Below, in pieces: positions 35,333 through 43,602 of a DNA stretch of 64,000 nt. Position numbers and translations under genes: made by a program. A model generated the notes under the pieces. It did not search any database. It saw only the letters and a program-made list of their open reading frames with translations, and was not told the origin of the DNA. This DNA comes from Actinomycetota bacterium (lineage in GTDB: Bacteria > Actinomycetota > Thermoleophilia > BMS3ABIN01): contig JACRMB010000005.1 in assembly GCA_016235065.1 (NCBI GenBank), positions 135,524 to 199,523 of the forward strand. The letters are read 5' to 3'. How positions within the stretch are numbered: position 1 is the first letter of the stretch; each line of letters starts with the position of its first letter.

Positions 35333-36437
35333 CCGCAGCGGGGATGAGGACTGTCATCCTTGTGCCTTTTCCGGCATCGCTTTCAGCGGTTATGCTGCCT
35401 CCCAGCGCCCTGGCGTAACTGCTGGCGATCGTCAGGCCGATTCCGGTTCCTCCGCGCTCACGCGAACGTGACTTGTCAGCAGTATAGAAGCGTTCGAATA
35501 TATGAGGCAGGTCAGCCTCAGGGATGCCGACGCCGTTGTCGTTAACGATCAGGGCTACGAATTCATCGCGTCGCTCCGCCACCAGCGAAACAGATCCTCC
35601 AGTATCGGTATGCCTTAAACTGTTATCAAGAAGGTTTGTAAGGATCTGGTCCAGCTTGTCTTCATCTGCGAGTATCGCCAGCCCGCCATCCGCAGGCAGG
35701 AGTTCCAGTGAAACACCTTTCTCACGAAACTGTGGCTCCATGCGATTACCGACCCTGTCCAGGAACGGAACAAGGTTCACCTCGACAAGGTCCAGCCTTT
35801 CCTGGCCGGATTCAGCTCGTGACAGCCTCTGAAGGTCGTCGACAAGGCGGCTGAGCCGCCCTGCCTCCCGATGCACAAGGTTATAAGTCTCGGCGGTAGC
35901 CGGCACGGCGCCATCGACCAGGCCCTCCATATAACCGGAAATGCTCGTCAGGGGTGTCCTGAGTTCGTGGGCGATATTCGCCATAAGCTCACGCCTCAAC
36001 CGCTGCGCATTCTCAAGACTCTCGGCCATACTGTTGAAACTCTCAGCCAGTGCCCCTATCTCGTCCTTCGACTTCACGTCGACACGACGGCTGTAATCGC
36101 CCTCAGCCACCTTGGCTGTAACCTCAGCCATCCCATGGATCGGGCCGGTTATCTTTCGAGAGATTATCAGGCTGAGGATCACAGCCACTGTCACCGCGGC
36201 AGCGCCTCCCCAGATCAGCGAGTCGTTAAGGGCATCGCGAAAGGCATCGTTAAGCGTTTCGCTCATCCTTTGTGACATCATCGCGCCCATGCTGCCTTCC
36301 TCCATATTATGCATGTGCCTGCCATAAAGGCTGATCGTCAACTGCCTGGTGATGGCTATGACTATTCCAAGACATACCGAGGCCAGGGCGATATATGTAG
36401 CAAGCAGCTTCCACTTGATCTGATGCATCCTATTCAT
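35328..36437 (-). CDS. Membrane sensor histidine kinase with Met/His-rich sensor loop
   Basis: Kinase of an OmpR-type two-component pair. TM1 is about 10-30, then a short extracytoplasmic loop (31-76) rich in Met and His (GRHMHNMEEGSMGAMM), TM2 about 77-93 and HAMP 94-146. The HisKA domain has His157 in NIAHELRTPLTS, and the HATPase domain has NLLDNSLRH, DNGVGIP and GGTGIGLTIA. It is 369 residues, complete. The start overlaps the regulator stop by 4 nt. The Met/His loop suggests metal sensing, which is inference. Confidence 0.94.
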   Translation of the reverse strand: MNRMHQIKWKLLATYIALASVCLGIVIAITRQLTISLYGRHMHNMEEGSMGAMMSQRMSETLNDAFRDALNDSLIWGGAAAVTVAVILSLIISRKITGPIHGMAEVTAKVAEGDYSRRVDVKSKDEIGALAESFNSMAESLENAQRLRRELMANIAHELRTPLTSISGYMEGLVDGAVPATAETYNLVHREAGRLSRLVDDLQRLSRAESGQERLDLVEVNLVPFLDRVGNRMEPQFREKGVSLELLPADGGLAILADEDKLDQILTNLLDNSLRHTDTGGSVSLVAERRDEFVALIVNDNGVGIPEADLPHIFERFYTADKSRSRERGGTGIGLTIASSYARALGGSITAESDAGKGTRMTVLIPAAA

Positions 36438-37129
36438 TTTTCACCTGTTTCCAGCTTGTAACCGACACCGCGAACCGTGATCAGGTAGCGGGGGTGTGCG
36501 GCATCTTCTTCCAGCTTCTTGCGCAGTTTGGCCACGTGGACATCGACGACACGCGGATCGCCATAGAAGTCAGTGCCCCAGACGAGCTCGAGCAGCTTCT
36601 CCCGGGTAAAGACCATTCCGGGGCGGGACGCAAGCTGGCTGAGGATATCGAACTCACGCGCGGTCAGGTCGAGGACTGTCCCGGAGACCATCGCCACGTG
36701 TCGGCTTGAATCAATCTCCACCTGGCCTGCCCGCACCATCCTGGCAGTGGACGCTGTCCCTCCCTGGCCCCGCCTCAGGATCGCTTTCACCCGGGCTATC
36801 AGCTCGCGCGGGCTAAATGGTTTTGTCAGGTAGTCATCCGCTCCCAGTCCGAGTCCGAGCAGCTTGTCGGCCTCCTCGGCGCGGGCGGTCAGCATCAGTA
36901 TGAAAACATCCATCTCGGAACGCAATATCCTGCAGACTTCAAGTCCGTCGACTTCGGGGATCATCAGATCCAGGACTACGAGATCGGGATGACCGGTTCG
37001 AGCCAGCTTCAGCGCATCGGCTCCGTTATCAGCCTCGATCACATCATAGCCTTCACGGACCAGGTAAGACCTGACCAGATTCCTGACACTGGCCTCGTCA
37101 TCGACAACCAGTATCTTGCCGGTGGTCAT
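36434..37129 (-). CDS. OmpR/PhoB-family response regulator
   Basis: Transcription factor paired with the kinase downstream. The receiver domain (1-120) has phospho-acceptor Asp54 in LVVLDLMIPEVDG and the switch residues Thr (LMLTARAEE) and Lys (DYLTKPFSPREL). The winged-helix domain has LDLTAREFDILSQLASRPG and VVDVHVAKLRKKLEEDAAHPRYL. It is 231 residues. The 11-nt repeats after the kinase gene suit binding by this family. It lies 30 nt after the DJ-1-family gene on the same strand. Confidence 0.96.
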   Translation of the reverse strand: MTTGKILVVDDEASVRNLVRSYLVREGYDVIEADNGADALKLARTGHPDLVVLDLMIPEVDGLEVCRILRSEMDVFILMLTARAEEADKLLGLGLGADDYLTKPFSPRELIARVKAILRRGQGGTASTARMVRAGQVEIDSSRHVAMVSGTVLDLTAREFDILSQLASRPGMVFTREKLLELVWGTDFYGDPRVVDVHVAKLRKKLEEDAAHPRYLITVRGVGYKLETGEK

Positions 37130-37159
37130 GTAGAGGTGTGGATCAAGGCATGCCCACTG

Positions 37160-37717
37160 TCACCGCAGGGTCGCGGCAGGCTCGAGCAGGAACGAGATGG
37201 CGTCGACAAAATGGGGGATGTCGACCTCACCGCGCGCGGTCACGAGATTATGGTCGACTACTACACCCTGGTTGAGAAAGATGGCACCGGCTTCTTCCAG
37301 CTCTTTCCTTACGGTTTCCTCACCAGTAACCCTGCGGCCGAACACGAGGCCGCCGGCGGCCAACACCAGCACAGCGTCACAGGTCGCACCTATGGGCTTG
37401 CCAAGGGAATTCACTTCCAGTAGCAACGTCAGAACCCGCTCGTCGGAAGTCAGCCGCGTATTGGAATCGCCTCCGGGGATGATGATTGCATCAAGTGAAG
37501 ACGCGGGAGCGTTGCCCAGAACCACGTCCGGCTTCAGCAGTGACCCCTGACGGCCGGCTACCGCTACAGCCTCTGATTCACCGACGCCGATCACGACTAC
37601 CCTGGCTCCACGCTGGCGCAACATCTGCGCTGCCTTGATGACCTGGGAGTCTTCAAAGCCGGGCCCTGCAACGATTCCTATTGTCTTACTCTTCAGATTC
37701 ATTCCACTCACCACCAC
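37160..37717 (-). CDS. DJ-1/PfpI-family protein
   Basis: Member of the DJ-1/PfpI fold, which includes glyoxalase/deglycase and protease-like stress proteins. It shows the family start KTIGIVAGPGFEDSQVIKAAQMLRQRG, DAIIIPGGDS and the nucleophile elbow GATCDAVLVLAAGGL, with Cys but Asp where PfpI has His. It is 185 residues from a GTG at 37717; a GTG one codon later or the ATG at 37702 are equally possible. A candidate SigB/SigF-type promoter lies just upstream, which suits a general stress role. Confidence 0.85.
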   Translation of the reverse strand: MVVSGMNLKSKTIGIVAGPGFEDSQVIKAAQMLRQRGARVVVIGVGESEAVAVAGRQGSLLKPDVVLGNAPASSLDAIIIPGGDSNTRLTSDERVLTLLLEVNSLGKPIGATCDAVLVLAAGGLVFGRRVTGEETVRKELEEAGAIFLNQGVVVDHNLVTARGEVDIPHFVDAISFLLEPAATLR

Positions 37718-37735
37718 TTTCCCCCTAACTAATAT

Positions 37736-37762
37736 CTACCCGTTGTGCGCTAAGGGGTAAAC
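37736..37762 (-). promoter_or_regulatory. Candidate SigB/SigF-type promoter for the DJ-1-family gene
   Basis: On the minus strand GTTTAC (37757-37762), 15 nt, then GGGTAG (37736-37741): that is GTTT-N17-GGGTAG, one mismatch from the mycobacterial SigF pattern GTTT-N17-GGGTAT. It lies 18 nt before the earliest possible start. The sigma factor that could read it is encoded at 38656. Confidence 0.45.
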
Positions 37763-37776
37763 TCCTGAAAGTGCTG

Positions 37777-38061
37777 TTACTCTTGTTCTCTACGTTTGAA
37801 CGTAATCCTCGATTTTCCTGCTTCAGGGGTGGTGTTCTCAAGACGATTCTTCATCTTCAGCAACCATTCGGCCATCTCGGGAGATAGCGTATCGAGCATC
37901 TGATAGAACTGGAGTCCGCAACCTTGCTCATTGCTCATATCAAGGTCCTGCGACTCGATAAGGCGCCAATATATGCATTTATCGCGGCTGCACCACGCTT
38001 CAAGGCCTTGTGCCTTATGCAACCTGCACGGCTCGCGGCCGATTGCCTGGTCTTCGTTCAT
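37777..38061 (-). CDS. Small Cys-rich protein of unknown function
   Basis: A 94-residue acidic/basic mixed protein with no signal peptide or membrane segment. Four Cys occur at 12, 24, 29 and 48 (PCRLHK, WCSRDKCIYWRL, GCGLQF), a pattern that could bind zinc or an iron-sulfur cluster. The C-terminal half is helical and polar. A GGAG site lies 9 nt before the ATG, and an extended -10 promoter lies just upstream. It is divergent from the sigma-factor operon. No family was recognised. Confidence 0.7.
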   Translation of the reverse strand: MNEDQAIGREPCRLHKAQGLEAWCSRDKCIYWRLIESQDLDMSNEQGCGLQFYQMLDTLSPEMAEWLLKMKNRLENTTPEAGKSRITFKRREQE

Positions 38062-38089
38062 TTTAATATCTCCTTCATCCTTGAAGTTA

Positions 38090-38114
38090 GTTAGATTATA
38101 GCAGTCCAGGGTAT
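38090..38114 (+). promoter_or_regulatory. Candidate SigB-type promoter of the sigma-factor operon
   Basis: GTTAGA (38090-38095), 13 nt, then a perfect GGGTAT (38109-38114), close to the SigB consensus GTTTAA-N12-14-GGGTAT. It points at the three-gene operon starting at 38254 and would make it autoregulated, as sigB/sigF operons commonly are. Confidence 0.5.
38095..38103 (-). promoter_or_regulatory. Extended -10 promoter for the Cys-rich protein gene
   Basis: On the minus strand this reads TGCTATAAT, a perfect -10 with the extended TGn. It lies 34 nt before the start at 38061 and inside the spacer of the opposing SigB-type promoter, so the two promoters overlap. Confidence 0.5.
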
Positions 38115-38253
38115 TACTATCTCACCGGACAGTAGTTCATGAACATGTTTGCTTTCAGATATAATCAATCGTATCAGCAAATAATTATGTGAATATGAGA
38201 GTCCCTCAGAGACGGATTCTGGCAATCTTATTAATCTAAACACGGGGATACCA

Positions 38254-38652
38254 ATGACGCCGGATCGAGACATGGAAGTAGTCTGCATAGCCGTGCCGCC
38301 GATCGAGCGGATGAACCGGGTGGTTCATCTGGCTACCACCGCTGTTGCCAGCCGTACCGGCCTCAATATAGACCAGGCTGACGATATCAATACGGCACTG
38401 GACGAGCTGTTCCGTCTGTCGATCTCACAACCGGATGACCGGCAATCGTTCTGTGTGCGCTATGACATCCACGACGACCGGCTCGAAGTCGTCGCGGAAA
38501 AAATCAAGGCAAGCGTGGGTGATGGCAGCAGCAAGGTCAGTCGCTATCGCCGTTTCATAATCGAGAAGGTCGCCGACCGATTTGAAGAGCGGACTAATCC
38601 CGAAGGCGGTTTTGATATCCTCCTGGTTAAATTCGTCGGCGACCAAGCCTGA
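38254..38652 (+). CDS. Degenerate RsbW/HATPase-like protein, first gene of sigma operon
   Basis: A 132-residue protein with the outline of a small anti-sigma kinase (GHKL fold): IERMNRVVHLATTAVASRTGL, then DDINTALDELFRLS where a functional protein has the N-box Glu and Asn. The key Asn and the G1/G2 glycine motifs are missing, so ATP binding is doubtful. It is followed by the sigma factor after 3 nt and by a true RsbW-like kinase. It may be an antagonist-like or structural regulator of the sigma factor. Identification is by fold resemblance and context. Confidence 0.6.
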   Translation: MTPDRDMEVVCIAVPPIERMNRVVHLATTAVASRTGLNIDQADDINTALDELFRLSISQPDDRQSFCVRYDIHDDRLEVVAEKIKASVGDGSSKVSRYRRFIIEKVADRFEERTNPEGGFDILLVKFVGDQA

Positions 38653-38655
38653 GAT

Positions 38656-39432
38656 TTGGCTAAACGGAACCAAAACTCCCTGAGCAGGGACGAGATCAAT
38701 TCCCTGTTCCGCACCTACAAGGAAAACAAGGACCCCGAGGTTAAAAACCAGCTTGTGGGTGCCTATATGGATCTGGTGCATTCCCTGGCGCGCCGTTTTG
38801 CCAATCGCGGTGAGCCGCTGGACGACCTGGTCCAGGTGGCATCGATGGGCCTACTGAAAGCGATAGACCGCTTCGATCCTGACCGGGGTGTGCAATTCAC
38901 TACCTATGCCGTACCGACGATCGTCGGCGAGGTCAGACGGTATTTCCGTGACCGCGCCTCCGCGATCCGTCTTCCCCGCGGGCTTCGCGAGCGCAGCTTC
39001 ATGCTCAATACAGCCATCCAGAAATTCTCCCAGGAGCACGGTCGGACACCGAATGTGCGTGAGATTGCTGCCGCAGTGGGTATAAGTGAGGAAGACGTCA
39101 TCGAGGGCCTCGAGAGTAATGAGGCCACAACTGTCGCGTCGCTCGATACCACGACTGATGAAGGCGACCTGTCTCTGCTCGATATCGTCGGTGGCGAAGA
39201 TCAGACTTTGAGGCTTCTGGATGAACGGCTCAGTCTTGCGGGTGCCATGTCGACACTCGATTCACGGGAGCAGAACCTGCTGTATCTGCGATTCATAGAA
39301 GGGCTGAGCCAGACAGAGATAGCCGATCGTCTGGAGATTTCCCAGATGCATGTATCCAGGCTGTTGCGACGCACTTTACAGTCGCTTCGGCAGAACCTTA
39401 CAACTTCACCAAGGGAGCCATATATATCGTGA
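38656..39432 (+). CDS. RNA polymerase sigma factor, SigB/SigF group
   Basis: Alternative sigma-70 factor (group 3) for stress-type regulons. Region 2 is visible as GAYMDLVHSLARRFANRGEPLDDLVQVASMGLLKAIDRFDPDRGVQFTTYA shortened to the key LVQVASMGLLKAIDRFD; region 3 has AIRLPRGLRER and region 4 has LLYLRFIEGLSQTEIADRLEISQMHVSRLLRR. It is 258 residues. The start is a TTG at 38656, just after the upstream stop. It overlaps the RsbW-like gene by 4 nt (GTGA), a classic sigma/anti-sigma coupling. Confidence 0.95.
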   Translation: MAKRNQNSLSRDEINSLFRTYKENKDPEVKNQLVGAYMDLVHSLARRFANRGEPLDDLVQVASMGLLKAIDRFDPDRGVQFTTYAVPTIVGEVRRYFRDRASAIRLPRGLRERSFMLNTAIQKFSQEHGRTPNVREIAAAVGISEEDVIEGLESNEATTVASLDTTTDEGDLSLLDIVGGEDQTLRLLDERLSLAGAMSTLDSREQNLLYLRFIEGLSQTEIADRLEISQMHVSRLLRRTLQSLRQNLTTSPREPYIS

Positions 39433-39863
39433 GCGCGTCTGAGATAACAGGAGACAGACTGCTGCATCTTGTAGTTCCGGCACGTGCTGAATACCTGTCG
39501 ATGCTGCGGTTACTGGTTGCAGCGATCGCCAGCGATTCTGGATTCACTGAAGAGAACATCGCTGATATCAAGGTAGCTCTTTCCGAGGCTTCCACGAATG
39601 TGGTAAGGCATGCCTATCCGGAAGGAATAGAATCCAAGCGCAGGGTCATCGAGATAAACTGTTATGGAGATCTGAGCCAGCTGATGATCGAGGTGACCGA
39701 TCATGGAAGCGGTATCCCATTGCCTCCGCCGGCATCCGAGGGCCTGGGCCTTGGTATCATGGGAAGCCTCATGGACCGGGTCGATGTCGAAACCGGATCC
39801 ACCGGTACATCGGTGCTGCTTGTCAAGAGCCCTTCTTCCGCAAGGTACGCATCACAGGACTGA
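39429..39863 (+). CDS. RsbW/SpoIIAB-like anti-sigma factor kinase
   Basis: Small GHKL ATPase that binds and holds the sigma factor and phosphorylates an STAS antagonist in the family's usual partner switch. The N-box ALSEASTNVVRHAYP, G1 DHGSGIP and G2 EGLGLGIMGSLMD are intact. It is 144 residues, starting at a GTG that overlaps the sigma-factor stop. No STAS antagonist (RsbV-like) or PP2C phosphatase lies in the window, so the rest of the switch must be encoded elsewhere. Confidence 0.92.
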   Translation: MSASEITGDRLLHLVVPARAEYLSMLRLLVAAIASDSGFTEENIADIKVALSEASTNVVRHAYPEGIESKRRVIEINCYGDLSQLMIEVTDHGSGIPLPPPASEGLGLGIMGSLMDRVDVETGSTGTSVLLVKSPSSARYASQD

Positions 39864-39879
39864 CCGCGGATCGGACTGA

Positions 39880-39967
39880 TGGTGCCCGAGGTGGGAGTCG
39901 AACCCACATACCCATAGGGTGAGGGATTTTAAGTCCCTTGTGTCTACCAGTTCCACCACTCGGGCAC
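39880..39967 (-). tRNA. tRNA-Leu (UAA anticodon)
   Basis: Minus-strand class II tRNA. The acceptor stem GTGCCCG pairs with CGGGCAC, and the anticodon stem-loop GGGA-CTTAAAA-TCCC gives anticodon UAA. A long variable arm and the T-loop GTTCGACTC follow. CCA is encoded (39880-39882). Confidence 0.96.
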
Positions 39968-40010
39968 AAGAATATGACAACGTGATTATAGGCGCACTAC
40001 CAGCTGATCG

Positions 40011-40931
40011 CTACAGTTCCCCTTTTGCAAGCGCCCTCGCCGCGCCATCGAGTATATCGAGTTCGCTCACCGTAAGCTCATCCGCCTCCGTATGGATCAT
40101 CAGTCTTTCGATAATCAACGAACCCGCGATTATCACATCAGCCCTTCCAGGCTCCATTGTCGGCAGCCGCAGGCGCTCAGGCAATGTCATTCCCGAAAGC
40201 TTCCTGATCAATCCATGAATACTAGTGAGGCTCATCTGGTGCCCATGGACTCTGGCGGGATCGTAGCTCTCCAGCCCCAGATCGATGGCAGCGAGTGCGG
40301 TTACCGTCCCGGCGACTGCGATAGTAAGTGCCGGCTTCGTCAGCACGCCCTTCTCTACCTCCCGGGCCAGGACATCATCGATGAATCCGGAGGCTGCCTC
40401 CAGCTCATTCCGGCTTACGGGATCAGTAGTAATGAACCTCTCGGTTATGCGCACGCATCCGAGACTGAGACTGCGCGCGAACGACACCCTTCCATCGACG
40501 CCGGATACAACCTCGGTGCTGCCACCACCGACATCGAACAGATTTACGCTATCAGATGATCCAAAGCCTGCGCTTGCTCCAGAAAAACTGAGCTTTGCTT
40601 CTTCATCACCAGTCAGAAGTCTGCAGCCGGCTCCGATTCCATCCGCAAGCGTTTTCAAAAACTCCAGTCCGTCACTGGCGTCACGCACCGAACTTGTGGC
40701 GATAACCATGGTCCTGGATGCCCCGATGTCATCTATGCGGGTTGCGTAGTCGGCGACGCAGGTTACGACCCGGGCACATGCTTCCCGGCTCAGGCTGCCG
40801 ACACGGTCCACCCCCTCCCCCAGCCGCGTCACTTGAGTCTGCCGGTAGATCTCTCTCACCTGGTCATCAAGGACCTCGGCCACGAGCAGCCTTGTGGAGT
40901 TGGTGCCAGTGTCTATTACTGCGACTATCAC
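40011..40931 (-). CDS. ppx: Ppx/GppA-family exopolyphosphatase/pppGpp phosphohydrolase
   Basis: Hydrolyses polyphosphate or pppGpp. The actin-fold motifs are clear: IDTGTNSTRLLVAE near the start, the catalytic-region GDEEAKLSFSGA and the phosphate-binding VNLFDVGGGSTEVV. I chose the GTG at 40931, which overlaps the DUF501 stop (GTGA) and gives 306 residues, the short actinobacterial length; the longest frame adds 21 residues read from the neighbour. The order divIC-DUF501-ppx is a common actinobacterial arrangement. A tRNA-Leu gene follows. Confidence 0.93.
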   Translation of the reverse strand: MIVAVIDTGTNSTRLLVAEVLDDQVREIYRQTQVTRLGEGVDRVGSLSREACARVVTCVADYATRIDDIGASRTMVIATSSVRDASDGLEFLKTLADGIGAGCRLLTGDEEAKLSFSGASAGFGSSDSVNLFDVGGGSTEVVSGVDGRVSFARSLSLGCVRITERFITTDPVSRNELEAASGFIDDVLAREVEKGVLTKPALTIAVAGTVTALAAIDLGLESYDPARVHGHQMSLTSIHGLIRKLSGMTLPERLRLPTMEPGRADVIIAGSLIIERLMIHTEADELTVSELDILDGAARALAKGEL

Positions 40932-41494
40932 GGCATCTCTCTTCCAGGCGATTCGGTCCTTCGATCCATCAGTTCGTCCATCCAGCCCGCGCACCTTTCA
41001 TCAGGACACCATAACTCGCCAACCGCATCAACCAGAACCTGGCCGGCCAGGTAATCCGGGTGCACCAGAAACCAGGCCATCTGTGAATGCAGGCATTTGA
41101 GCATCTCTTTGTCACTCACGCCGGCGATGAACATATCCCGCTGCGGAAGACCATGGTCTCCCGCTTCCATGGCCGAACGATATTCCGCGGCATGATCGGC
41201 CTGACATCTCTTGAGATCATTCCTTAATTCGGCATCTGCCGCGATGCTTTGCTGCAACCTGCCGATGAAGCCGCCGTCCTCAAGCCGGGCCAGTTCCCGC
41301 CTGAGCCAGGGACAGGTAAGATAATAGAGGTTTGGGTGAGGTTCGCCGCTGAGATCCAGCGGCTGGTTAAGGATGACCGACGGCCAGCCATATACACATT
41401 TCGATGCTACTTCAAATTTTACGGAAGGCTGCCGTCCGAGCTGACGCGCTACCAGCCGCGACAGGTCTGAAGGAGAAGGTTCGGCGCCGGACAA
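40928..41494 (-). CDS. DUF501-family protein
   Basis: Conserved protein of unknown function, found mostly in Actinomycetota between a DivIC/FtsB-like gene and ppx, exactly as here. Recognisable stretches are YGWPSVILNQP, PNLYYLTCPWLRRELARLEDGGFI, and the C-terminal MLKCLHSQMAWFLVHPDYLAG followed by WCPDERC. Several conserved Cys and His could bind a metal. It is 188 residues from the TTG at 41494, 3 nt after the divIC stop. It overlaps ppx by 4 nt. Confidence 0.88.
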   Translation of the reverse strand: MSGAEPSPSDLSRLVARQLGRQPSVKFEVASKCVYGWPSVILNQPLDLSGEPHPNLYYLTCPWLRRELARLEDGGFIGRLQQSIAADAELRNDLKRCQADHAAEYRSAMEAGDHGLPQRDMFIAGVSDKEMLKCLHSQMAWFLVHPDYLAGQVLVDAVGELWCPDERCAGWMDELMDRRTESPGREMP

Positions 41495-41497
41495 GCG

Positions 41498-41950
41498 TCA
41501 GGGAATCAGTTCGCCCAGCGTATCCACTATCCGGTCGGCAATCGACACTTCTTCAACCGGCTGGGCTTCGTTTTCAGCGGGATTCACTTCGCTGACGGCT
41601 GGACCTTCAACGATAACAGCAGGATTTTCATCTACATTCAGATCCTTGACCACATAAGGCTGCTCGCCCGGCTTGACCATACCCAGATCGCGACGCGCGA
41701 CCTGTTCCACATAGGCTGTGCTCTGCAGGCTGTCTTTTTCATATTGAAGCTTGTCACGCTGGCTTCGAAGGGATTCTGTTTTCGCCTGCTCACTCTGGAT
41801 CAGGCGGCTTTTCTCTATATAGGCGCGAACCGGGGAGATGTAGCAGGCTGCGATGAAGATGATCACGCCGACTATCATCAACCGCCACCATCCCGGCCTC
41901 CTGGCGAGGAAACCATTCAAGCTCGGCGCAACAGTAGCTCTCTGGGACAA
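41498..41950 (-). CDS. FtsB/DivIC-family septum formation protein
   Basis: Bitopic cell-division protein that links FtsL/FtsQ in the divisome. It has a short cytoplasmic N-terminus, one membrane helix (about 24-41, LMIVGVIIFIAACYI), then a coiled coil (IEKSRLIQSEQAKTESLRSQ...) and the family motif YVEQVARRDLGMVKPGE. An acidic C-terminal tail follows. It is 150 residues from the TTG at 41950, with AGGAG about 8 nt upstream. It is first in the divIC-DUF501-ppx operon. Confidence 0.9.
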   Translation of the reverse strand: MSQRATVAPSLNGFLARRPGWWRLMIVGVIIFIAACYISPVRAYIEKSRLIQSEQAKTESLRSQRDKLQYEKDSLQSTAYVEQVARRDLGMVKPGEQPYVVKDLNVDENPAVIVEGPAVSEVNPAENEAQPVEEVSIADRIVDTLGELIP

Positions 41951-42077
41951 TCCATACTCCTGACTACGATTTCAGGCTTTCGATAGAGGTTCGCCGCAAC
42001 CCCTGCATTCACCTTCAAAATATCCGCCCTACTCCGCATTGAGCTGTATTCCCGGATCTCTCTTCAATCCATCACCA

Positions 42078-43496
42078 TCAGGCACCCATCCGATGGACCT
42101 TGATGAGATTAGTCGTGCCAGGCACGTTCACCATGACTCCGGCCGTTATCACGATCTCATCACCGTCGTCAGCCAGGCCGCTTTCGCCGGCAGATTCGAT
42201 CGCCTTGGCGAACATGTCATCCGTATCCCGCGCCGGAGGCACCAGGAAAGGTTGTACTCCCCAGACGAGGGCAAGCTGATTGACGACGTCGCGGCTGGAA
42301 CTGACTGCCAGGACCGGCGCCGCCGGCCTGTGCTTCGCGACCTCCAGCGCCGTCTTGCCGGAGCTGGTAGGCGTCACGATGGCAGCCACGTCAAGACTCT
42401 GGGCGAGTTCGCAGGTGGCGGCACTGATGGCATCGGTTACAGTCTTCCCGGAACGCAGATGCGCGTTGCCACGACGCCTTAGCGTCGACTCGACAGTCCT
42501 GGCTATTCGGTTCATAGTGCTTACGGACCTTGCCGGATATTTGCCGATCGCAGTCTCCCCGGACAGCATGACCGCGTCAGTACCATCGTATACCGCATTG
42601 GCGACGTCACTGGCTTCGGCCCTGGTCGGGATCGGCCTGCTGATCATTGACTCGAGCATCTCCGTGGCCGTAATAACAGGCTTCGCCTGGGAAACCGATC
42701 GGCGGATGATCTCCTTCTGCCAGTACGGCACCCTTTCGGCGGCGATCTCCACGCCGAGGTCACCCCTGGCGATCATCACCGCGTCGGCGGCGTTGATGAT
42801 AGAGGTTATATTCCGTATTGCTTCGTGTTTCTCGATCTTGGCGATCACCTTCACCGGCCGTTCGGTCCGGCTTTTGATCAGGCTCCGTAGTTCATTTATG
42901 TCATCAGCAGTCCTGACGAATGAGAGTGCGATATAGTCGACTGCTGCCTGTATGGAGAACTCCAGGTCCTGCAGATCCTTGCCGGTCAGGCTTGGTGCGG
43001 TGATCTTTGTGCCCGGCAGGTTGACACCTTTTCGGGAGACAAGATTCCCTCCCGCGGTCACCCTGCAGACAACATCTCCACCATCCAGATCGAGCACCTT
43101 GAGAGCGATACGCCCATCATCCATCAACACCCGGCTGCCTTTTCCAACGATTGCGGGAAGTTCGGGATAATTGACCGGGATTAGTTCCCTGGTACCAATG
43201 ATCCGCTGGGTAGTCAGGGTGACTTCCTGTCCACGAACCAGCTCCACGCCGGCGTCCGGCATGTCGCCGACCCGGATCTTCGGTCCCTGTAAGTCTGCGA
43301 TAATCGCTATCGCCCTTCCCGCCTCGGTCGCGGCAGCCCTGATCGTCGCGATCATCCGGGAATAGTCAGAGTGGCTCCCGTGGGAAAAATTCAGCCTGAC
43401 TGCATCCACACCGGCCTCAACGAGTGCCTGTATCTGCTGCTCCCCCTCGGTTGCCGGACCCAGGGTAGCCACTATTTTTGTCCTGCGGATATTCAA
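42078..43496 (-). CDS. pyk: Pyruvate kinase
   Basis: Converts phosphoenolpyruvate and ADP to pyruvate and ATP in glycolysis. It shows RRTKIVATLGPATEGEQQI, LNFSHGSHSDYS, the catalytic KIEKHEAI, MIARGDLGVEIAAERV and the MLESMISRPIPTRAEASDVANAVYDGTDAVMLSGETAIGKYP region in its shorter parts. It is 472 residues, full length without the extra C-terminal PEP-utiliser domain. The start is a TTG at 43496 with GGAGGA 8 nt upstream. It is divergent from the small Cys-rich gene; 127 nt without a gene follow it. Confidence 0.97.
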   Translation of the reverse strand: MNIRRTKIVATLGPATEGEQQIQALVEAGVDAVRLNFSHGSHSDYSRMIATIRAAATEAGRAIAIIADLQGPKIRVGDMPDAGVELVRGQEVTLTTQRIIGTRELIPVNYPELPAIVGKGSRVLMDDGRIALKVLDLDGGDVVCRVTAGGNLVSRKGVNLPGTKITAPSLTGKDLQDLEFSIQAAVDYIALSFVRTADDINELRSLIKSRTERPVKVIAKIEKHEAIRNITSIINAADAVMIARGDLGVEIAAERVPYWQKEIIRRSVSQAKPVITATEMLESMISRPIPTRAEASDVANAVYDGTDAVMLSGETAIGKYPARSVSTMNRIARTVESTLRRRGNAHLRSGKTVTDAISAATCELAQSLDVAAIVTPTSSGKTALEVAKHRPAAPVLAVSSSRDVVNQLALVWGVQPFLVPPARDTDDMFAKAIESAGESGLADDGDEIVITAGVMVNVPGTTNLIKVHRMGA

Positions 43497-43602
43497 GATA
43501 TCTTCCTCCAGTAAGGCAAGTATTCCAGTATTTCCATGGTCCGATCAGCTATATATTGAATCCCTATCAAATTTGTCTCTTTTCAAACACAAGGAAATAG
43601 CT

